Positions 46,166-55,457 of a stretch of 64,000 nt of DNA are shown here, piece by piece. Under the pieces are notes generated by a model. It ran no database searches. It saw only the letters and a list, made by a program, of their open reading frames with translations, and was not told the origin of the DNA. Where the stretch lies: the NCBI RefSeq assembly GCF_004331345.1, contig NZ_SJJZ01000003.1, positions 1,240,001 through 1,304,000 on the forward strand, given 5' to 3'. The translations under genes were made by a program, and so were the position numbers. Each line of letters opens with the position of its first letter. Within the stretch, counting starts at the first letter, position 1. The DNA comes from Kribbella soli (GTDB lineage: Bacteria > Actinomycetota > Actinomycetes > Propionibacteriales > Kribbellaceae).

Positions 46166-46717
46166 ATGGCACACCTCGTCTACTCGGCCATCGCCTCGCT
46201 CGACGGGTACATCGCCGACGCGAACGGCTCGTTCGACTGGGCCGCGCCGGACGAGGAGGTGCACGCCTACGTCAACCAGCTCGAGCGTCCGATCGGCACC
46301 TATCTGTACGGCGGCCGGATGTACGCCACCATGTCCTACTGGGAGACCGCCGACGACCCGGCACCGGTGAGCCGGGAGTACGCCGAGATCTGGCGAGCCG
46401 CCGACAAGATCGTCTACTCCCGCACCCTGCCGGCGGTCACCACCACCCGCACCCGCCTGGAACGCGACTTCACTCCCGACGGCGTGACCCAGCTCAAACA
46501 GTCCTCGCCGAGCGCCATCTCGATCGGCGGCGCGAACCTGGGCGGCCAGGCTCTCCTGGCCGGCCTGGTCGACGAGATCCACCTCTTCCTCGTCCCGGTC
46601 ATCGTCGGCGGCGGCACGCGAGCCCTCCCCGACGGTCTCAAGGTCGGTTTGGAACTCGCAGCCGAACGACGCTTCGCCAGCGGCGTCGTCCACCTCCACT
46701 ACCAGGTAACGAACTAG
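46166..46717 (+). CDS. Dihydrofolate reductase / RibD C-terminal family protein
   Basis: 183 residues, ATG at 46166. Typical start LVYSAIASLDGYIADANGSFDW and later RLERDFTPDGVTQLKQS and ISIGGANLGGQALLAGLVDEIHLFLVPVIVGGGTRALP. These NAD(P)H-dependent reductases have few known substrates. It probably forms a small operon with the CMD gene. Its last 4 bases overlap the convergent lipoprotein gene. Confidence 0.9.
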   Translation: MAHLVYSAIASLDGYIADANGSFDWAAPDEEVHAYVNQLERPIGTYLYGGRMYATMSYWETADDPAPVSREYAEIWRAADKIVYSRTLPAVTTTRTRLERDFTPDGVTQLKQSSPSAISIGGANLGGQALLAGLVDEIHLFLVPVIVGGGTRALPDGLKVGLELAAERRFASGVVHLHYQVTN

Positions 46718-47727
46718 CCCTTCGGGCCGAGCAGCTTCTCCAGGTCGGTCAGGACGCCCATCGCGCCGATCGGGCCGAGGCCGAGGAACCAGACCTCGTC
46801 GTCGACGCGGGCCGACTTGCCGGCCTTGACGGCGGGCAAGGACTTCCAAAGGTTGCCGTTGACAACCTTGGTCTCGTCGGTGGTGTCGGGTTTGCCGTAG
46901 CTGGAGTAGAAGATCCAGTCGCCGACGGCCTGGCCGATGTTCTCCTGGGAGACCTCGACGGCGAGGTCCTGCACGTCCTGGATCTTCGGGCGCGGCAGGC
47001 CGACGTCCTTCAGGATCACGCCGATGAAGGACAGGTTGCCGTACAGACGGATCTCACCGGGACGGAACCGGACCAGCGAGATCGTCGGCGTACCCTGCAC
47101 CTTCGACTTCACCTCGTCGGCGCGCTTCTGGTAGTCGTTCAGCAGCGCGGTCGCCTTGTCCTCCTCGCCGACCGAGTCCGCGACCAGCAGGAAGTTCTCC
47201 TTCCACGGGAACCCGGGCCGGATGCTGAACACCGTCGGCGCGATCGCGCTCAGCTTCTCGTACAGGTCGTTGGCCCGCAGCTTGCTGCCCAGGATCAGGT
47301 CCGGCTTCAGTGCCGCGATCGCCTCGAGGTTGAGCTCGCTGATCCCGCCGACCGTCTTGATCCCCTGCGCCTTGTCGGCGAGGTACGACGGTACGCCGCT
47401 CTGTCCCGCCGTCGTCGCCATCCCGACCGGGGTGATGCCCAGCGCCAGTACGTCGTCCAGCTCGCCACTGTCCAGGACGACCACCCGCGACGGCTTCGCG
47501 GGGATGTCGGTCGAGCCGAGCGCGTGCTTCACCGTCCGCGGGAACGCCCCCGGCGCGGCGTCCGAGCCGAGTTTCGCGGTCTCCGCGTCGGCGGTCTTGA
47601 ACAACCGCCCGCCGGTCGCCACTTCCTTGTCACCGACGCCGGTGTCCGCACTCTTGGTGTCCCCGCCGCCACACCCGGCCAGCACCAGCACAGCGGACGC
47701 CACGACAATCCCGATCAGCCTCTTCAC
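46714..47727 (-). CDS. Iron-siderophore ABC transporter substrate-binding lipoprotein
   Basis: 337 residues. Lipobox LAGC near residue 19 anchors it in the membrane. The periplasmic-binding domain of helical type (FecB/FepB): PSRVVVLDSGELDDVLALGITPVGM, GGISELNLEAIAALKPDLILGS, and YSSYGKPDTTDETKVVN. It would bind ferric siderophores for an importer whose permease and ATPase are not in the window. GTG start at 47727. An IdeR/DtxR-like box precedes it. Confidence 0.9.
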   Translation of the reverse strand: MKRLIGIVVASAVLVLAGCGGGDTKSADTGVGDKEVATGGRLFKTADAETAKLGSDAAPGAFPRTVKHALGSTDIPAKPSRVVVLDSGELDDVLALGITPVGMATTAGQSGVPSYLADKAQGIKTVGGISELNLEAIAALKPDLILGSKLRANDLYEKLSAIAPTVFSIRPGFPWKENFLLVADSVGEEDKATALLNDYQKRADEVKSKVQGTPTISLVRFRPGEIRLYGNLSFIGVILKDVGLPRPKIQDVQDLAVEVSQENIGQAVGDWIFYSSYGKPDTTDETKVVNGNLWKSLPAVKAGKSARVDDEVWFLGLGPIGAMGVLTDLEKLLGPKG

Positions 47728-47749
47728 AGCCGCTGACCCTACAACAACC

Positions 47750-47770
47750 CAACTAAGGCAACCCTAACCA
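47750..47770 (-). promoter_or_regulatory. Putative DtxR/IdeR iron box
   Basis: TTAGGGTTGCCTTAG on the minus strand, 25-40 bases before the lipoprotein start, resembles the actinobacterial iron box (TTAGGTTAGGCTAACCTAA) with TTAGG and CCTTA half sites. The match is imperfect, but the gene is a ferric-siderophore binder. Confidence 0.5.
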
Positions 47771-47776
47771 GGTCCA

Positions 47777-47833
47777 CTTTGAGCACGCGCCAACCATCTC
47801 GCCGCACCGAAAACGGTTGGCCGGTGCCCAAAG
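47777..47833. repeat. Palindromic repeat, copy 2 of the dispersed family
   Basis: CTTTGAGCACGCGCCAACC pairs with GGTTGGCCGGTGCCCAAAG at 47815-47833 (three mismatches). It shares order, spacing, the AAAACGGTTGG block and GCCCAAAG end with the element at 3775-3830. Confidence 0.75.
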
Positions 47834-47846
47834 AAGGTCGAGGGCG

Positions 47847-47905
47847 ACTTTGTGCACCACGTCCGTACGGCGGGGCGTCGGGCGCGCGGATGTGGTGCAC
47901 AAAGT
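47847..47905. terminator. Second palindrome before the GH95 3-prime end
   Basis: 19-bp arms ACTTTGTGCACCACGTCCG (47847-47865) and CGGATGTGGTGCACAAAGT (47887-47905), one mismatch. Ends CTTTG-T-GCAC match the CTTTG-A-GCAC ends of its neighbour, so both may belong to one repeat class. It lies 6 bases from the GH95 stop. Confidence 0.7.
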
Positions 47906-47910
47906 GGGGC

Positions 47911-50187
47911 TCAGAGGGGCAGGGTGCGGGACTCGCCGGGGGTGAGGGTGATCGTGAGGGTGGTGTTGGGGGTTAGGGCGATGCGGTGGGTGCCGACGTG
48001 GGTTGCGTGTACGGCGACCTCGGCCAGGCGGCCGTTGCGCCAGGTGGCGTCGAAGGACAGGCCGCCCCGCGCTCGCAGGCCGCGGAACGAGCCGTCGGGC
48101 CAGCCCGCGGGCAGCGCCGGCAGGAGGCGGATGACGTCGGTGTGGCTCTGCAGGAGCAGTTCGGGGATGCAGCCGGTCAGGCCGAAGTTGGCGTCGATCT
48201 GGAAGATGTCGCCGTCGCGGTGCAGCAGGTTGCCCGAGACGAGCCGGCCCAAGTAGTCCTGGATCACCTCGACGGCCCGCGACGACTCGAACAGCCGCGC
48301 CCACAGCGCCACCAGCCAGGCCGCGGTCCAACCACCGTTGGTGGCACCCGCGGTCCGCAACTCCAGAGACGCACGAGCCGCCGCGGCGAGTTCCGGCGTA
48401 CGCGCGGGGTCGATCTCGGCGCCCGGGTGGAGACCGTACAGATGCGACTGGTGCCGGTGCTGCGGCTCCGACGGCTCCCAGTCCGTCGGCCACTCGTGCA
48501 GCCGTCCGTCCGGTGTTACCCGGATCGCAGGCAACCGATCACGAGCGGCCGCGGCGCGCTCGGCCAACGACGAGCTCAGCCCAAGCACACCTTCCGCTTC
48601 GACCAGGTTCGCGAACAGCTCGCGGATCAGCCAGATGTCGTACGTCGACGTGAGGTCGACCGATGCCTTCGCACCGGAGGGCAGCACGAAATGATGCTCC
48701 GGCGCAGTCGACGGGATGAACTGCAAGTCCTCGCCATCGTCGACGAGCATCGCCAGTACGAACTCCGCGGCACCCGCGATCACCGGGTACGCCCGCTCCC
48801 GCAGGAAGTCCACGTCCACTGAGAACCGGTAATGCTCCATGAGATGCGCCGTCAGCCACACCCCACACGTCGCACACATCGACCACACCGGATCGTCCCC
48901 GCCGCCGCCGACGGGCCAGGTCGCCATCCAGATGTCCGCGTTGTGATGCGACACCCAGCCAGGAGCGTCGTACAAGATCCGAGCCGTCTCGGCGCCCGAC
49001 GAAGCCAGGCCTTCGAGCAGATCGGTGAATGGGTCGAAGCACTCGCTCAACCCGGTCAGGTCGGCGAGCCAGTAGTTCATCTGGGTGTTGATGTTGTTGG
49101 TCCAGTCGCTGGCCCACATCGGCCGCCGGTCCTGGTTCCAGATGCCCTGCAGGTTGGCCGCCTGCGTCCCAGGGCGGGAGGACGCGATCAACAGGTACCG
49201 GCCGAGGTTGAAGGCCAGCGCGACCAGATCCGGATCGTTGCCCCCGGCAGCGACCGCCGCGACCCGCTCGTCGGTCGGCAGGTCCACCGGTCGGCCGAGC
49301 TCCAGCGACGCCCGGTCGTACAAAGCCGCATGATCCTCGACGTGCCGCTCCCGAAGCTTGTCCACGGCAACCGAATCGAGTATTGCGACCGCCTCCTGCA
49401 ACGCGACCAGAGGATCGCGGCCGGGCCGCACCGACCAGCCTTCGAAGGTGCTTGCCGCCGACAGCAGCATGGTGACGCGGTCGGCACCCCGGACCGCGAC
49501 GCCGGCAGCCGAGGTTGTGACGCCACCACCCCCGGCGAAGGCACGCAGCGCGACACCGAACCCGATCCCGCGCCCGTCCTCGTACCTGATCGGGTCCGGA
49601 CTCTCCCGGTACTCGATCGTCAGATCCGACGGCGCCCGACCGACGACGCCATAGGTGCCATCGGCAACTTCCACCGCGATCGGGTGCTGGCTCTCCAAGC
49701 TCAGATCCAGCGAGATCGCACCCGGCTGATCAGCCGTGATCGTCCACGCCAGCACCTGGTCCGGCGCGGACACGAAGGTCTCACGCCGGAACCGGGTGCC
49801 GTCCACTGTGTAGTCCACGCCCACGACGCCGGTGCTCAGGTCGAGCGTCCGCCGGTACTCCGTCGCCGTACCGGCCGACCGGATCACCAGGTCGGCGAGC
49901 GGCTGGTACGACTCCACCAGCGGACCCTGCAACGCGCGGGTCCGCTCGGTGGCCGCCAGCTGATCGCCTTCCTCCAGCAACAACCGGCGTACGTCGGCCA
50001 GCACCGCCGGCCCGTCCGGGACGGTCAGCGTGCGCGGACCGTCACCGGACCAGACGTCGTCGAGGTTGAGCGCGATCCGCTCGTCGGCGACCCGGCCGTA
50101 CACCTTCGCGCCGAGATGCCCGTTGCCCAGCGGCAACGCCTCGAACCAGTCTGCTGCAGGGGTGTGGAACCACAGGAGGTGGGACAA
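47911..50187 (-). CDS. Glycoside hydrolase family 95 alpha-L-fucosidase
   Basis: 758 residues. GH95 landmarks: LWFHTPAADWFEALPLGNGHLGAKVYGRVADERIALNLDDVWSG at the start, GNDPDLVALAFNLGRYLLIASSRPG, LQGIWNQDRRPMWASDWTNNINTQMNYW and LHEWPTDWEPSEPQHRHQSHLYGLHPGAEI. These inverting enzymes cut alpha-1,2-fucosyl links. No signal peptide: the enzyme works inside the cell on imported oligosaccharide. It starts with TTG directly after the stop of the ABC binding protein, so it is the last gene of that operon. Confidence 0.93.
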   Translation of the reverse strand: MSHLLWFHTPAADWFEALPLGNGHLGAKVYGRVADERIALNLDDVWSGDGPRTLTVPDGPAVLADVRRLLLEEGDQLAATERTRALQGPLVESYQPLADLVIRSAGTATEYRRTLDLSTGVVGVDYTVDGTRFRRETFVSAPDQVLAWTITADQPGAISLDLSLESQHPIAVEVADGTYGVVGRAPSDLTIEYRESPDPIRYEDGRGIGFGVALRAFAGGGGVTTSAAGVAVRGADRVTMLLSAASTFEGWSVRPGRDPLVALQEAVAILDSVAVDKLRERHVEDHAALYDRASLELGRPVDLPTDERVAAVAAGGNDPDLVALAFNLGRYLLIASSRPGTQAANLQGIWNQDRRPMWASDWTNNINTQMNYWLADLTGLSECFDPFTDLLEGLASSGAETARILYDAPGWVSHHNADIWMATWPVGGGGDDPVWSMCATCGVWLTAHLMEHYRFSVDVDFLRERAYPVIAGAAEFVLAMLVDDGEDLQFIPSTAPEHHFVLPSGAKASVDLTSTYDIWLIRELFANLVEAEGVLGLSSSLAERAAAARDRLPAIRVTPDGRLHEWPTDWEPSEPQHRHQSHLYGLHPGAEIDPARTPELAAAARASLELRTAGATNGGWTAAWLVALWARLFESSRAVEVIQDYLGRLVSGNLLHRDGDIFQIDANFGLTGCIPELLLQSHTDVIRLLPALPAGWPDGSFRGLRARGGLSFDATWRNGRLAEVAVHATHVGTHRIALTPNTTLTITLTPGESRTLPL

Positions 50188-51855
50188 CTACTTGCTCCCG
50201 GACTTGAACTTGTCGTAGGCCTGCTGGTTGATCTCCAGGTACCGCGGCATGCCGGTGCTCTCGAGCCCCTTCACGTACGCGTCCCAGTCGGTGTCGATGT
50301 TCTTCGAACCGGTGATGAAGGCCAGCTGGTTCTGGTTCACGTAGGTGTTCAGGTTGGTCTGCAGCGTCGCGAGCTCACCGCTCAGGCTCGGGTCCGGCCA
50401 GACCGAGGTCTGCGGGAACCACTGCGCCTTGTCCTCGTGGCCCTCGTACTGCTTGGTGGCCTGGAACAGCCGCCGCTCCAGGCCGTCGGAGGAGTAGATG
50501 TCCTTCGGCACGACCTGCGAGTTCCGGAACGCCAACGTGATGTTGTACTGCGCCATCGCGTCCCAGGACAGGTTCTTCGGCTGCTTGTCGCCCGAGAACC
50601 GGTACCAGGCCGGCTGACCGTCCAGCGCGATCTCGCCGGCCTTGGGCTTGCGCCAGCCGACGTTCTCCGGGCCCATCAGCGAGACCTCACGGCCCTCGTC
50701 GCTGTAGATCCAGTCGAGCATCTTGATCGCCGCGACCTGGGCCTCCTTGCTGGCCTTGTTGGTCAGCATGAACGTGTAGCCGGTCGAGCTCGGGTAGTTG
50801 AGGCCGGTGTAGCTCTTACCCTCCGGACCGGTCAGCGGCGGCACCGCGTCGTACTGCTTGTCCCGCCCGTCCTTGGAGCCGAGCTGGACGAAAATGCCCG
50901 GCCACAGCACCGGCACCGAGCCCAGTACGACGGCCTTCGGGTTGTTGCCCTGCGCCTGCAGCGCCTGCGCGTTCTGCGTGAACGCGGCCTGGTCGATCAG
51001 CCCGTCCTTGTAGAGGCCGCGGATGTACTTCAGGCCTTCCTTCCACTGGTCCGACGTCACCGGCGTGACGACCTTGTCGCCGTTCAGCGTGAGCAGCGAC
51101 CGTACGCCGTTGTTCGCACCGACCGGGTCGTAGGCGAACGCGTTCATCAGGTACGCGATCAGGCTGCTGTCCTGGGTGTCGGTCGTCATCGGGATCTCGT
51201 CGGCCTTGCCGTTGCCGTTCGGGTCCTTGGTCTTGAACGCCTCGAGCACCGTGCGCAGCTCGTCGGTGGTCTTCGGAACCTGCAGACCGAGCTTCTTCAG
51301 CCAGGTGCTGTTGATCCACAGCTTGTCCGGGTACATGCAGTGGAAGCAGTCCGACCACTGCGGCAGCGCGTAGATGTGCCCGTCGGGCGCCGTCGACATC
51401 TCCTTGAACGTCTTGTTGGAGTCCAGGGCCTTCTGGATGTTCGGCGCGTTGTCCTTGATCAGGTTCTCGAGCGGCTGGGCGACACCCTGCTGGCCGAGCT
51501 TCAGCACCTCGGCCTGGGTGAAGCCGTCGACCCACGGGATGAGCAGGAACAGGTCCGGGTAGTCGCCGCTGGCCAGCGCGATCTGCCGCTTCTCCTTGGC
51601 CGGACCGGCGTCGAACGTCGTCGTCTGCCAGCGGAACTGGATCTTGAACTTGTCACTGACGAGCTTGGTGACGGCGTTGGTGTCCAGGTTGGTGCCGTTG
51701 GACGGGTCGGCCGGTGCGAACGCGTCGATGATCACCTTGCCGTCGGAGGAGGTCTCGTTCGCGGCCCCTTTGTCCGACTTGTTCGAGCTGCACGCCGCCA
51801 GGGCGAGCACGCCGGCCACGCCGAGCGCGGCGACCTTGCTCACGGATGAGCGCAT
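50188..51855 (-). CDS. Sugar ABC transporter substrate-binding lipoprotein
   Basis: 555 residues. Lipobox LAAC near residue 21. Family-1 like binding protein with IWINSTWLKKLGLQVPKTTDELRTVLEAFKTKDPNGNGKADEIP, a feature of LipO/YtcQ-type long binding proteins. It should capture the oligosaccharide outside the membrane. The permease genes follow upstream, 30 bases apart, in the usual order of the LplABC group. Fucosylated glycan is the best guess for cargo, given the GH95 neighbour. Confidence 0.93.
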   Translation of the reverse strand: MRSSVSKVAALGVAGVLALAACSSNKSDKGAANETSSDGKVIIDAFAPADPSNGTNLDTNAVTKLVSDKFKIQFRWQTTTFDAGPAKEKRQIALASGDYPDLFLLIPWVDGFTQAEVLKLGQQGVAQPLENLIKDNAPNIQKALDSNKTFKEMSTAPDGHIYALPQWSDCFHCMYPDKLWINSTWLKKLGLQVPKTTDELRTVLEAFKTKDPNGNGKADEIPMTTDTQDSSLIAYLMNAFAYDPVGANNGVRSLLTLNGDKVVTPVTSDQWKEGLKYIRGLYKDGLIDQAAFTQNAQALQAQGNNPKAVVLGSVPVLWPGIFVQLGSKDGRDKQYDAVPPLTGPEGKSYTGLNYPSSTGYTFMLTNKASKEAQVAAIKMLDWIYSDEGREVSLMGPENVGWRKPKAGEIALDGQPAWYRFSGDKQPKNLSWDAMAQYNITLAFRNSQVVPKDIYSSDGLERRLFQATKQYEGHEDKAQWFPQTSVWPDPSLSGELATLQTNLNTYVNQNQLAFITGSKNIDTDWDAYVKGLESTGMPRYLEINQQAYDKFKSGSK

Positions 51856-51885
51856 TTCTGGGTTTCCCTTCTGGAGGTGGGCGTC

Positions 51886-52827
51886 TCAGCCCTTGACCGC
51901 GCCGACCATCACGCCCTTGGTGAAGTGGCGAGCGACGAACGGGTAGATGATCAGTACGGGCAGACTCGAGATGACGATGAGCGCGTACTTCAAGACGTTG
52001 GCCAGCTGTTGCTGTTCGAGCTGCTGCGCCAGGTTCTGCGAGGCCGGACCGCCGGCCTGGTTCAGGATCAGCACGTTCCGCAGCACGATCTGCAGCGGGT
52101 ACAGGCCGGGGTCCTTGAGATAGATGAGCGCGTCGAAGTAGCTGTTCCACTGGAAGATCGCGTACATCAGCGCGATCACCGCGATCACCGGTTTGGACAG
52201 TGGCAGCACGACCGACCACAGGAAGCGCAGGTCACTCGCACCGTCGATGGTGGCCGCCTCGTACAGCTCGTCCGGGATCGTGCTCCGGAAGAACGTCCGC
52301 GCGATGATGACCTGCCAGACCCCGATCGCGCTCGGGATCACCATCGCCCAGCGGGTGTTCAGCAGGCCGAGGTCCTGGACCACCAGGTACGTCGGGATCA
52401 GGCCGCCGGAGAACAGCATGGTGAAGATCAGCACGCTCATGATCACGTTCCGGCCGAAGAACGTCCGGCGGGACAACGGGTACGCGATCGCGATCGTCAG
52501 CGTGACGCTGATCAACGTGCCGCCGACCGCGTAGATGAACGAGTTCAGGTAGCCCCGCATGATCTGCGGGTCGCCGAGCGCGGTCTTGTAGGCCTGCAGG
52601 CTCGGTTCGATCGGCCACAGCAGCACCCGGCCGGCACTCACCGCCGACGGGCTGCTGAACGAGTTCGCGACGATGTAGACCAGCGGCACCGCGACGACGA
52701 TCAGCGCGATCCAGAGCATGATCCGCACGCCGATCAGGAAGATCCTGTCGGTGCGCGTCTCCTCGATCGTGGTGCGCTCCGACCGCTTCTCCGCCGTACG
52801 CCGGAATCCTTGCAACGTGACGCTCAT
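51886..52827 (-). CDS. Sugar ABC transporter permease, LplC/MalG type
   Basis: 313 residues from ATG at 52827. Six helices, with the EAA loop seen in DELYEAATIDGASDLRFLWSVVLPLSKPVIAVIALM and a signature VKG end. Overlaps the other permease start by 4 bases (ATGA). No ATPase gene is near, so the ATP-binding subunit must come from elsewhere, as is common for this importer group. Confidence 0.94.
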   Translation of the reverse strand: MSVTLQGFRRTAEKRSERTTIEETRTDRIFLIGVRIMLWIALIVVAVPLVYIVANSFSSPSAVSAGRVLLWPIEPSLQAYKTALGDPQIMRGYLNSFIYAVGGTLISVTLTIAIAYPLSRRTFFGRNVIMSVLIFTMLFSGGLIPTYLVVQDLGLLNTRWAMVIPSAIGVWQVIIARTFFRSTIPDELYEAATIDGASDLRFLWSVVLPLSKPVIAVIALMYAIFQWNSYFDALIYLKDPGLYPLQIVLRNVLILNQAGGPASQNLAQQLEQQQLANVLKYALIVISSLPVLIIYPFVARHFTKGVMVGAVKG

Positions 52828-53822
52828 GACCACAGTCCGTTTCCGGTGATGCGCTTGGCGGCGAAGTTCACGCCGAGCAGCAGGAACAGGTTGATCACCG
52901 AGTTGAAGAGCCCGATGGCGGTCGCCATGCTGAAGTCGGCGTTCAGCAGACCGGTCTTGTAGACGTAGGTGGCGATGATCTCGGACTGCGCGGTGTTCAG
53001 CGGGTTCTGCAGCAGGAACGCCTTCTCGAACCCGATCGACATGATGTTGCCGACGCCCAGCACCAGGATGATCACCGCGGTCGGCATGATGCCCGGCAGG
53101 TCCACGTTCCGGATCCGCTGCAGCCGGCTGGCGCCGTCGATCCGCGCCGACTCGTGCAGCGCCGGATCGATCCCGGACAGCGCGGCCAGGTAGATCACCG
53201 CGGAGTACCCGGTGGTCTGCCACACGTCGGACCAGACGTAGATGTGCCGGAAGTAGTCCGGCTTGCCGAGGAAGTCCACGGACGGTACGCCGAACAGCCC
53301 GATCGCGTCGTTGACGAACCCGAGCCGCGGCGACAGCACCAGGATCGTCATCGACACCACGACCACGGTGGAGATGAAGTACGGCGCGTACGTGACCAGC
53401 TGGACGAGCTTCTTGAACCGTCCGTTGCGGATCTCGTTCAGCGCGATCGCCAGGATGATCGGGATCGGGAAGCTCGCGAGCACCGTGTAGACCGACAGCA
53501 GGAACGTGTTCTTCACCAGGGTCCAGAACACCGGGTTCTGGAAGAACAGTTCGAAGTTGCGGAAGCCGACCCAGTCGCTGCCCCACGGGCCCTTGATCGG
53601 GCTGTAGTTCTTGAACGCGATCACCGCGTTCGCGATCGGGACGTACTTGAAGATCACGAAGTACGCGAGCGGTACGACGACCAGCAGGTAGAGCTGCCAG
53701 TGCCGCCGGAGACTGCGCCAGGCCTGGGTCCGGCGACTCGTTCGCGGTGGTTTCCGGGCGGTTGCCGCCGCCGGCGGTGCCGGTGCCACCGGTGCCGGTT
53801 TCACCTCGAAGGTTGCGCTCAC
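52824..53822 (-). CDS. Sugar ABC transporter permease, LplB/UgpA type
   Basis: 332 residues with an Ala/Pro-rich N-terminus of about 35 residues, then six helices (WQLYLLVVVPLAYFVIFKYVPI...). EAA-like loop: DPALHESARIDGASRLQRIRNVDLPGIMPTAVIILVLGVG. GTG start at 53822. First gene of the four-gene fucoside import/degradation operon; its promoter lies in the 346-base spacer upstream. Confidence 0.94.
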   Translation of the reverse strand: MSATFEVKPAPVAPAPPAAATARKPPRTSRRTQAWRSLRRHWQLYLLVVVPLAYFVIFKYVPIANAVIAFKNYSPIKGPWGSDWVGFRNFELFFQNPVFWTLVKNTFLLSVYTVLASFPIPIILAIALNEIRNGRFKKLVQLVTYAPYFISTVVVVSMTILVLSPRLGFVNDAIGLFGVPSVDFLGKPDYFRHIYVWSDVWQTTGYSAVIYLAALSGIDPALHESARIDGASRLQRIRNVDLPGIMPTAVIILVLGVGNIMSIGFEKAFLLQNPLNTAQSEIIATYVYKTGLLNADFSMATAIGLFNSVINLFLLLGVNFAAKRITGNGLWS

Positions 53823-54168
53823 TCCGCATCCTTTCCCTCACGCGCTGGAGTGGAACCGATATCCGATAGGATCTCGGGTTTCGCTATCCCGGAGGATGAC
53901 ACACAACCCCGGCGGAGCGGAAGACTTCCTGCCCGGGTCGATACCGGACGGTGACCGATGCGCTCAGATCCCTTGCCAGCAAGGGTTTTCCGGCGTTGCC
54001 CCCAGCAACTACCGGTAACGGAACGACAAAGGGTCCGATGGCTCGCCATCGGATCCGGGCATCCGTCGATCACGCCCGGGGTCGCTCTGAGCCACCGGCA
54101 CCGGGTCGATCGATAATTTATTTCTTCTGTTAACTATATCGCAGTCAACCTGCCGGCGACGGTCTATG
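53823..54168. promoter_or_regulatory. 346-base spacer: terminator-like hairpin and AT-rich region
   Basis: Contains the putative promoter of the ABC operon (minus strand). A hairpin with arms GGGTCCGATGG / CCATCGGATCC lies at about 54028-54055. An AT-rich block at 54110-54140 (TTTATTTCTTCTGTTAACTA) is striking in this GC-rich DNA, and could be a promoter or binding site. No operator class is recognised. Confidence 0.5.
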
Positions 54169-55053
54169 TCAAGACCTGGCCGCGGCCAGCTGCCGGGCGA
54201 TCATCGCCTCGTCGAAACAGCCCGCCTGCCGGCCGTTCCAGAGCTCGGCCATCACCATCAACACCCGGAACACAACCCGCAACGGCCCGATCGCAGCCAG
54301 CTCATGCCCGTCGAGCGGATCGGCCGCGGCCCGCTGATAACCACCCAGCAACTCCGGCCCCGTCCGGGCAATCACCAATTCCCAGACACGACTGTCCAGG
54401 TGACACAGATCGAAGTCGATCACCCCGGCGAGACGACCGTCGTCGTCGAAGTGCAGGTTCCAGCTCGCGAAGTCCCCGTGCACGATGGTCTGCGGCAGTC
54501 CCAACAGGTCGTACTCCCGCACCAGCTCCTCGGCGCCGTACATCGCGCGTGCGGCCCGGTCGGCAAGGTCGGGCCGCTGCTCGCGGAGCAGTTCGACGCC
54601 GCGGTCCCAGCCTTGGAACTCCCCCATCGCGTCCAGGTCCGCGGCCTGGAAGAACCCGGGCCGCGAGCCGAGGTCGAGGTCGCCCAGATCGGCGTGCAGC
54701 CGGGCGAGCACCTCGCCGCGCTCGGCCTGCTGCGCTGCGGTCTCGTCCTGGTGGGGTTGGCCTGGCACGAAGCGGGTGACTGCCCAGAGGCGCCCGTCGT
54801 ACCGGATCGGGCCGGCGATCCGCGCCGGGACGCACCATCCGCGGGCTGTGAGGTGATCGAGCACCTGGGTCTCGAAAGTGAGGTCCTCTTCAGTCCTCAG
54901 CAGGTGGTAGCAGCGGAGAATGTGGTGCTCGCCTTCGGTGGTCCAGAGATGCCAGTTGCCGTTGCGGGCCGAGTCCTCGTCACCGGGTCGGGTCGGTTCC
55001 ACTCGCGTCGACTCGATTCCCAATGCGTCCACCACATCACCCAAGGCGACCAT
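54169..55053 (-). CDS. Phosphotransferase-fold protein (APH family), third copy
   Basis: 294 residues. Kinase-fold signs: HLWTTEGEHHILRCYHLL, VTRFVPGQPHQDE, HGDFASWNLHFDDDGRLAGVIDFDLCHLDSRVWEL. Substrate is unknown. It stands alone, with the ABC operon promoter downstream and a dead GNAT gene upstream. Confidence 0.84.
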   Translation of the reverse strand: MVALGDVVDALGIESTRVEPTRPGDEDSARNGNWHLWTTEGEHHILRCYHLLRTEEDLTFETQVLDHLTARGWCVPARIAGPIRYDGRLWAVTRFVPGQPHQDETAAQQAERGEVLARLHADLGDLDLGSRPGFFQAADLDAMGEFQGWDRGVELLREQRPDLADRAARAMYGAEELVREYDLLGLPQTIVHGDFASWNLHFDDDGRLAGVIDFDLCHLDSRVWELVIARTGPELLGGYQRAAADPLDGHELAAIGPLRVVFRVLMVMAELWNGRQAGCFDEAMIARQLAAARS

Positions 55054-55087
55054 TCGTTCATCCTGGCAGGTTGGGATAGTTGGTCGT

Positions 55088-55346
55088 GTGGAATTTGTGG
55101 ACGGGCGGGCGGTCGTTGACGGGGTCGTGGTCGGGTCTACCGGGATGCGGTGGTGGGACGAGGTCGCGGCCGGCGTCGGCGCTGCTCCGGGCCAATCACG
55201 CTGCGCTATGGAAGTCCGGCGTACGGGAGGCGTCGCTGTGGACCGTGCTGGAGAACCCGACCGGGAGCGTCGCGCTGTACGAACGGGCCGGCTACCGCCT
55301 CGTCGAGCGGCAGCCGCGCTACCGGAAGCCGGCCGAAGGCCGATAA
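55088..55346 (+). pseudogene. GNAT acetyltransferase remnant
   Basis: Start-like frame VEFVDGRAVVDGVVVGSTGMRWW lies in one frame and the usual C-terminal GNAT end LLRANHAALWKSGVREASLWTVLENPTGSVALYERAGYRLVERQP in another. The middle, with the acetyl-CoA pyrophosphate loop, is missing. So at least one deletion with frameshift has killed the gene. The 55347-55457 stretch holds no gene I can name. Confidence 0.7.
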
Positions 55347-55457
55347 GAAACCTGACCCGACCATCACGGGGGAACGGCCGGGCCAGGCATTACTGATGGT
55401 ACCCCTGATCACCAACCGGGGTCGGCTAATTCGAAGGCAGACGCGCCGCTTCTCCCC

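Noticed and set aside
48832..51849. 1005-codon frame opposite the GH95 and binding-protein genes
   Set aside because: It spans two well supported genes on the other strand and has no recognisable domain.
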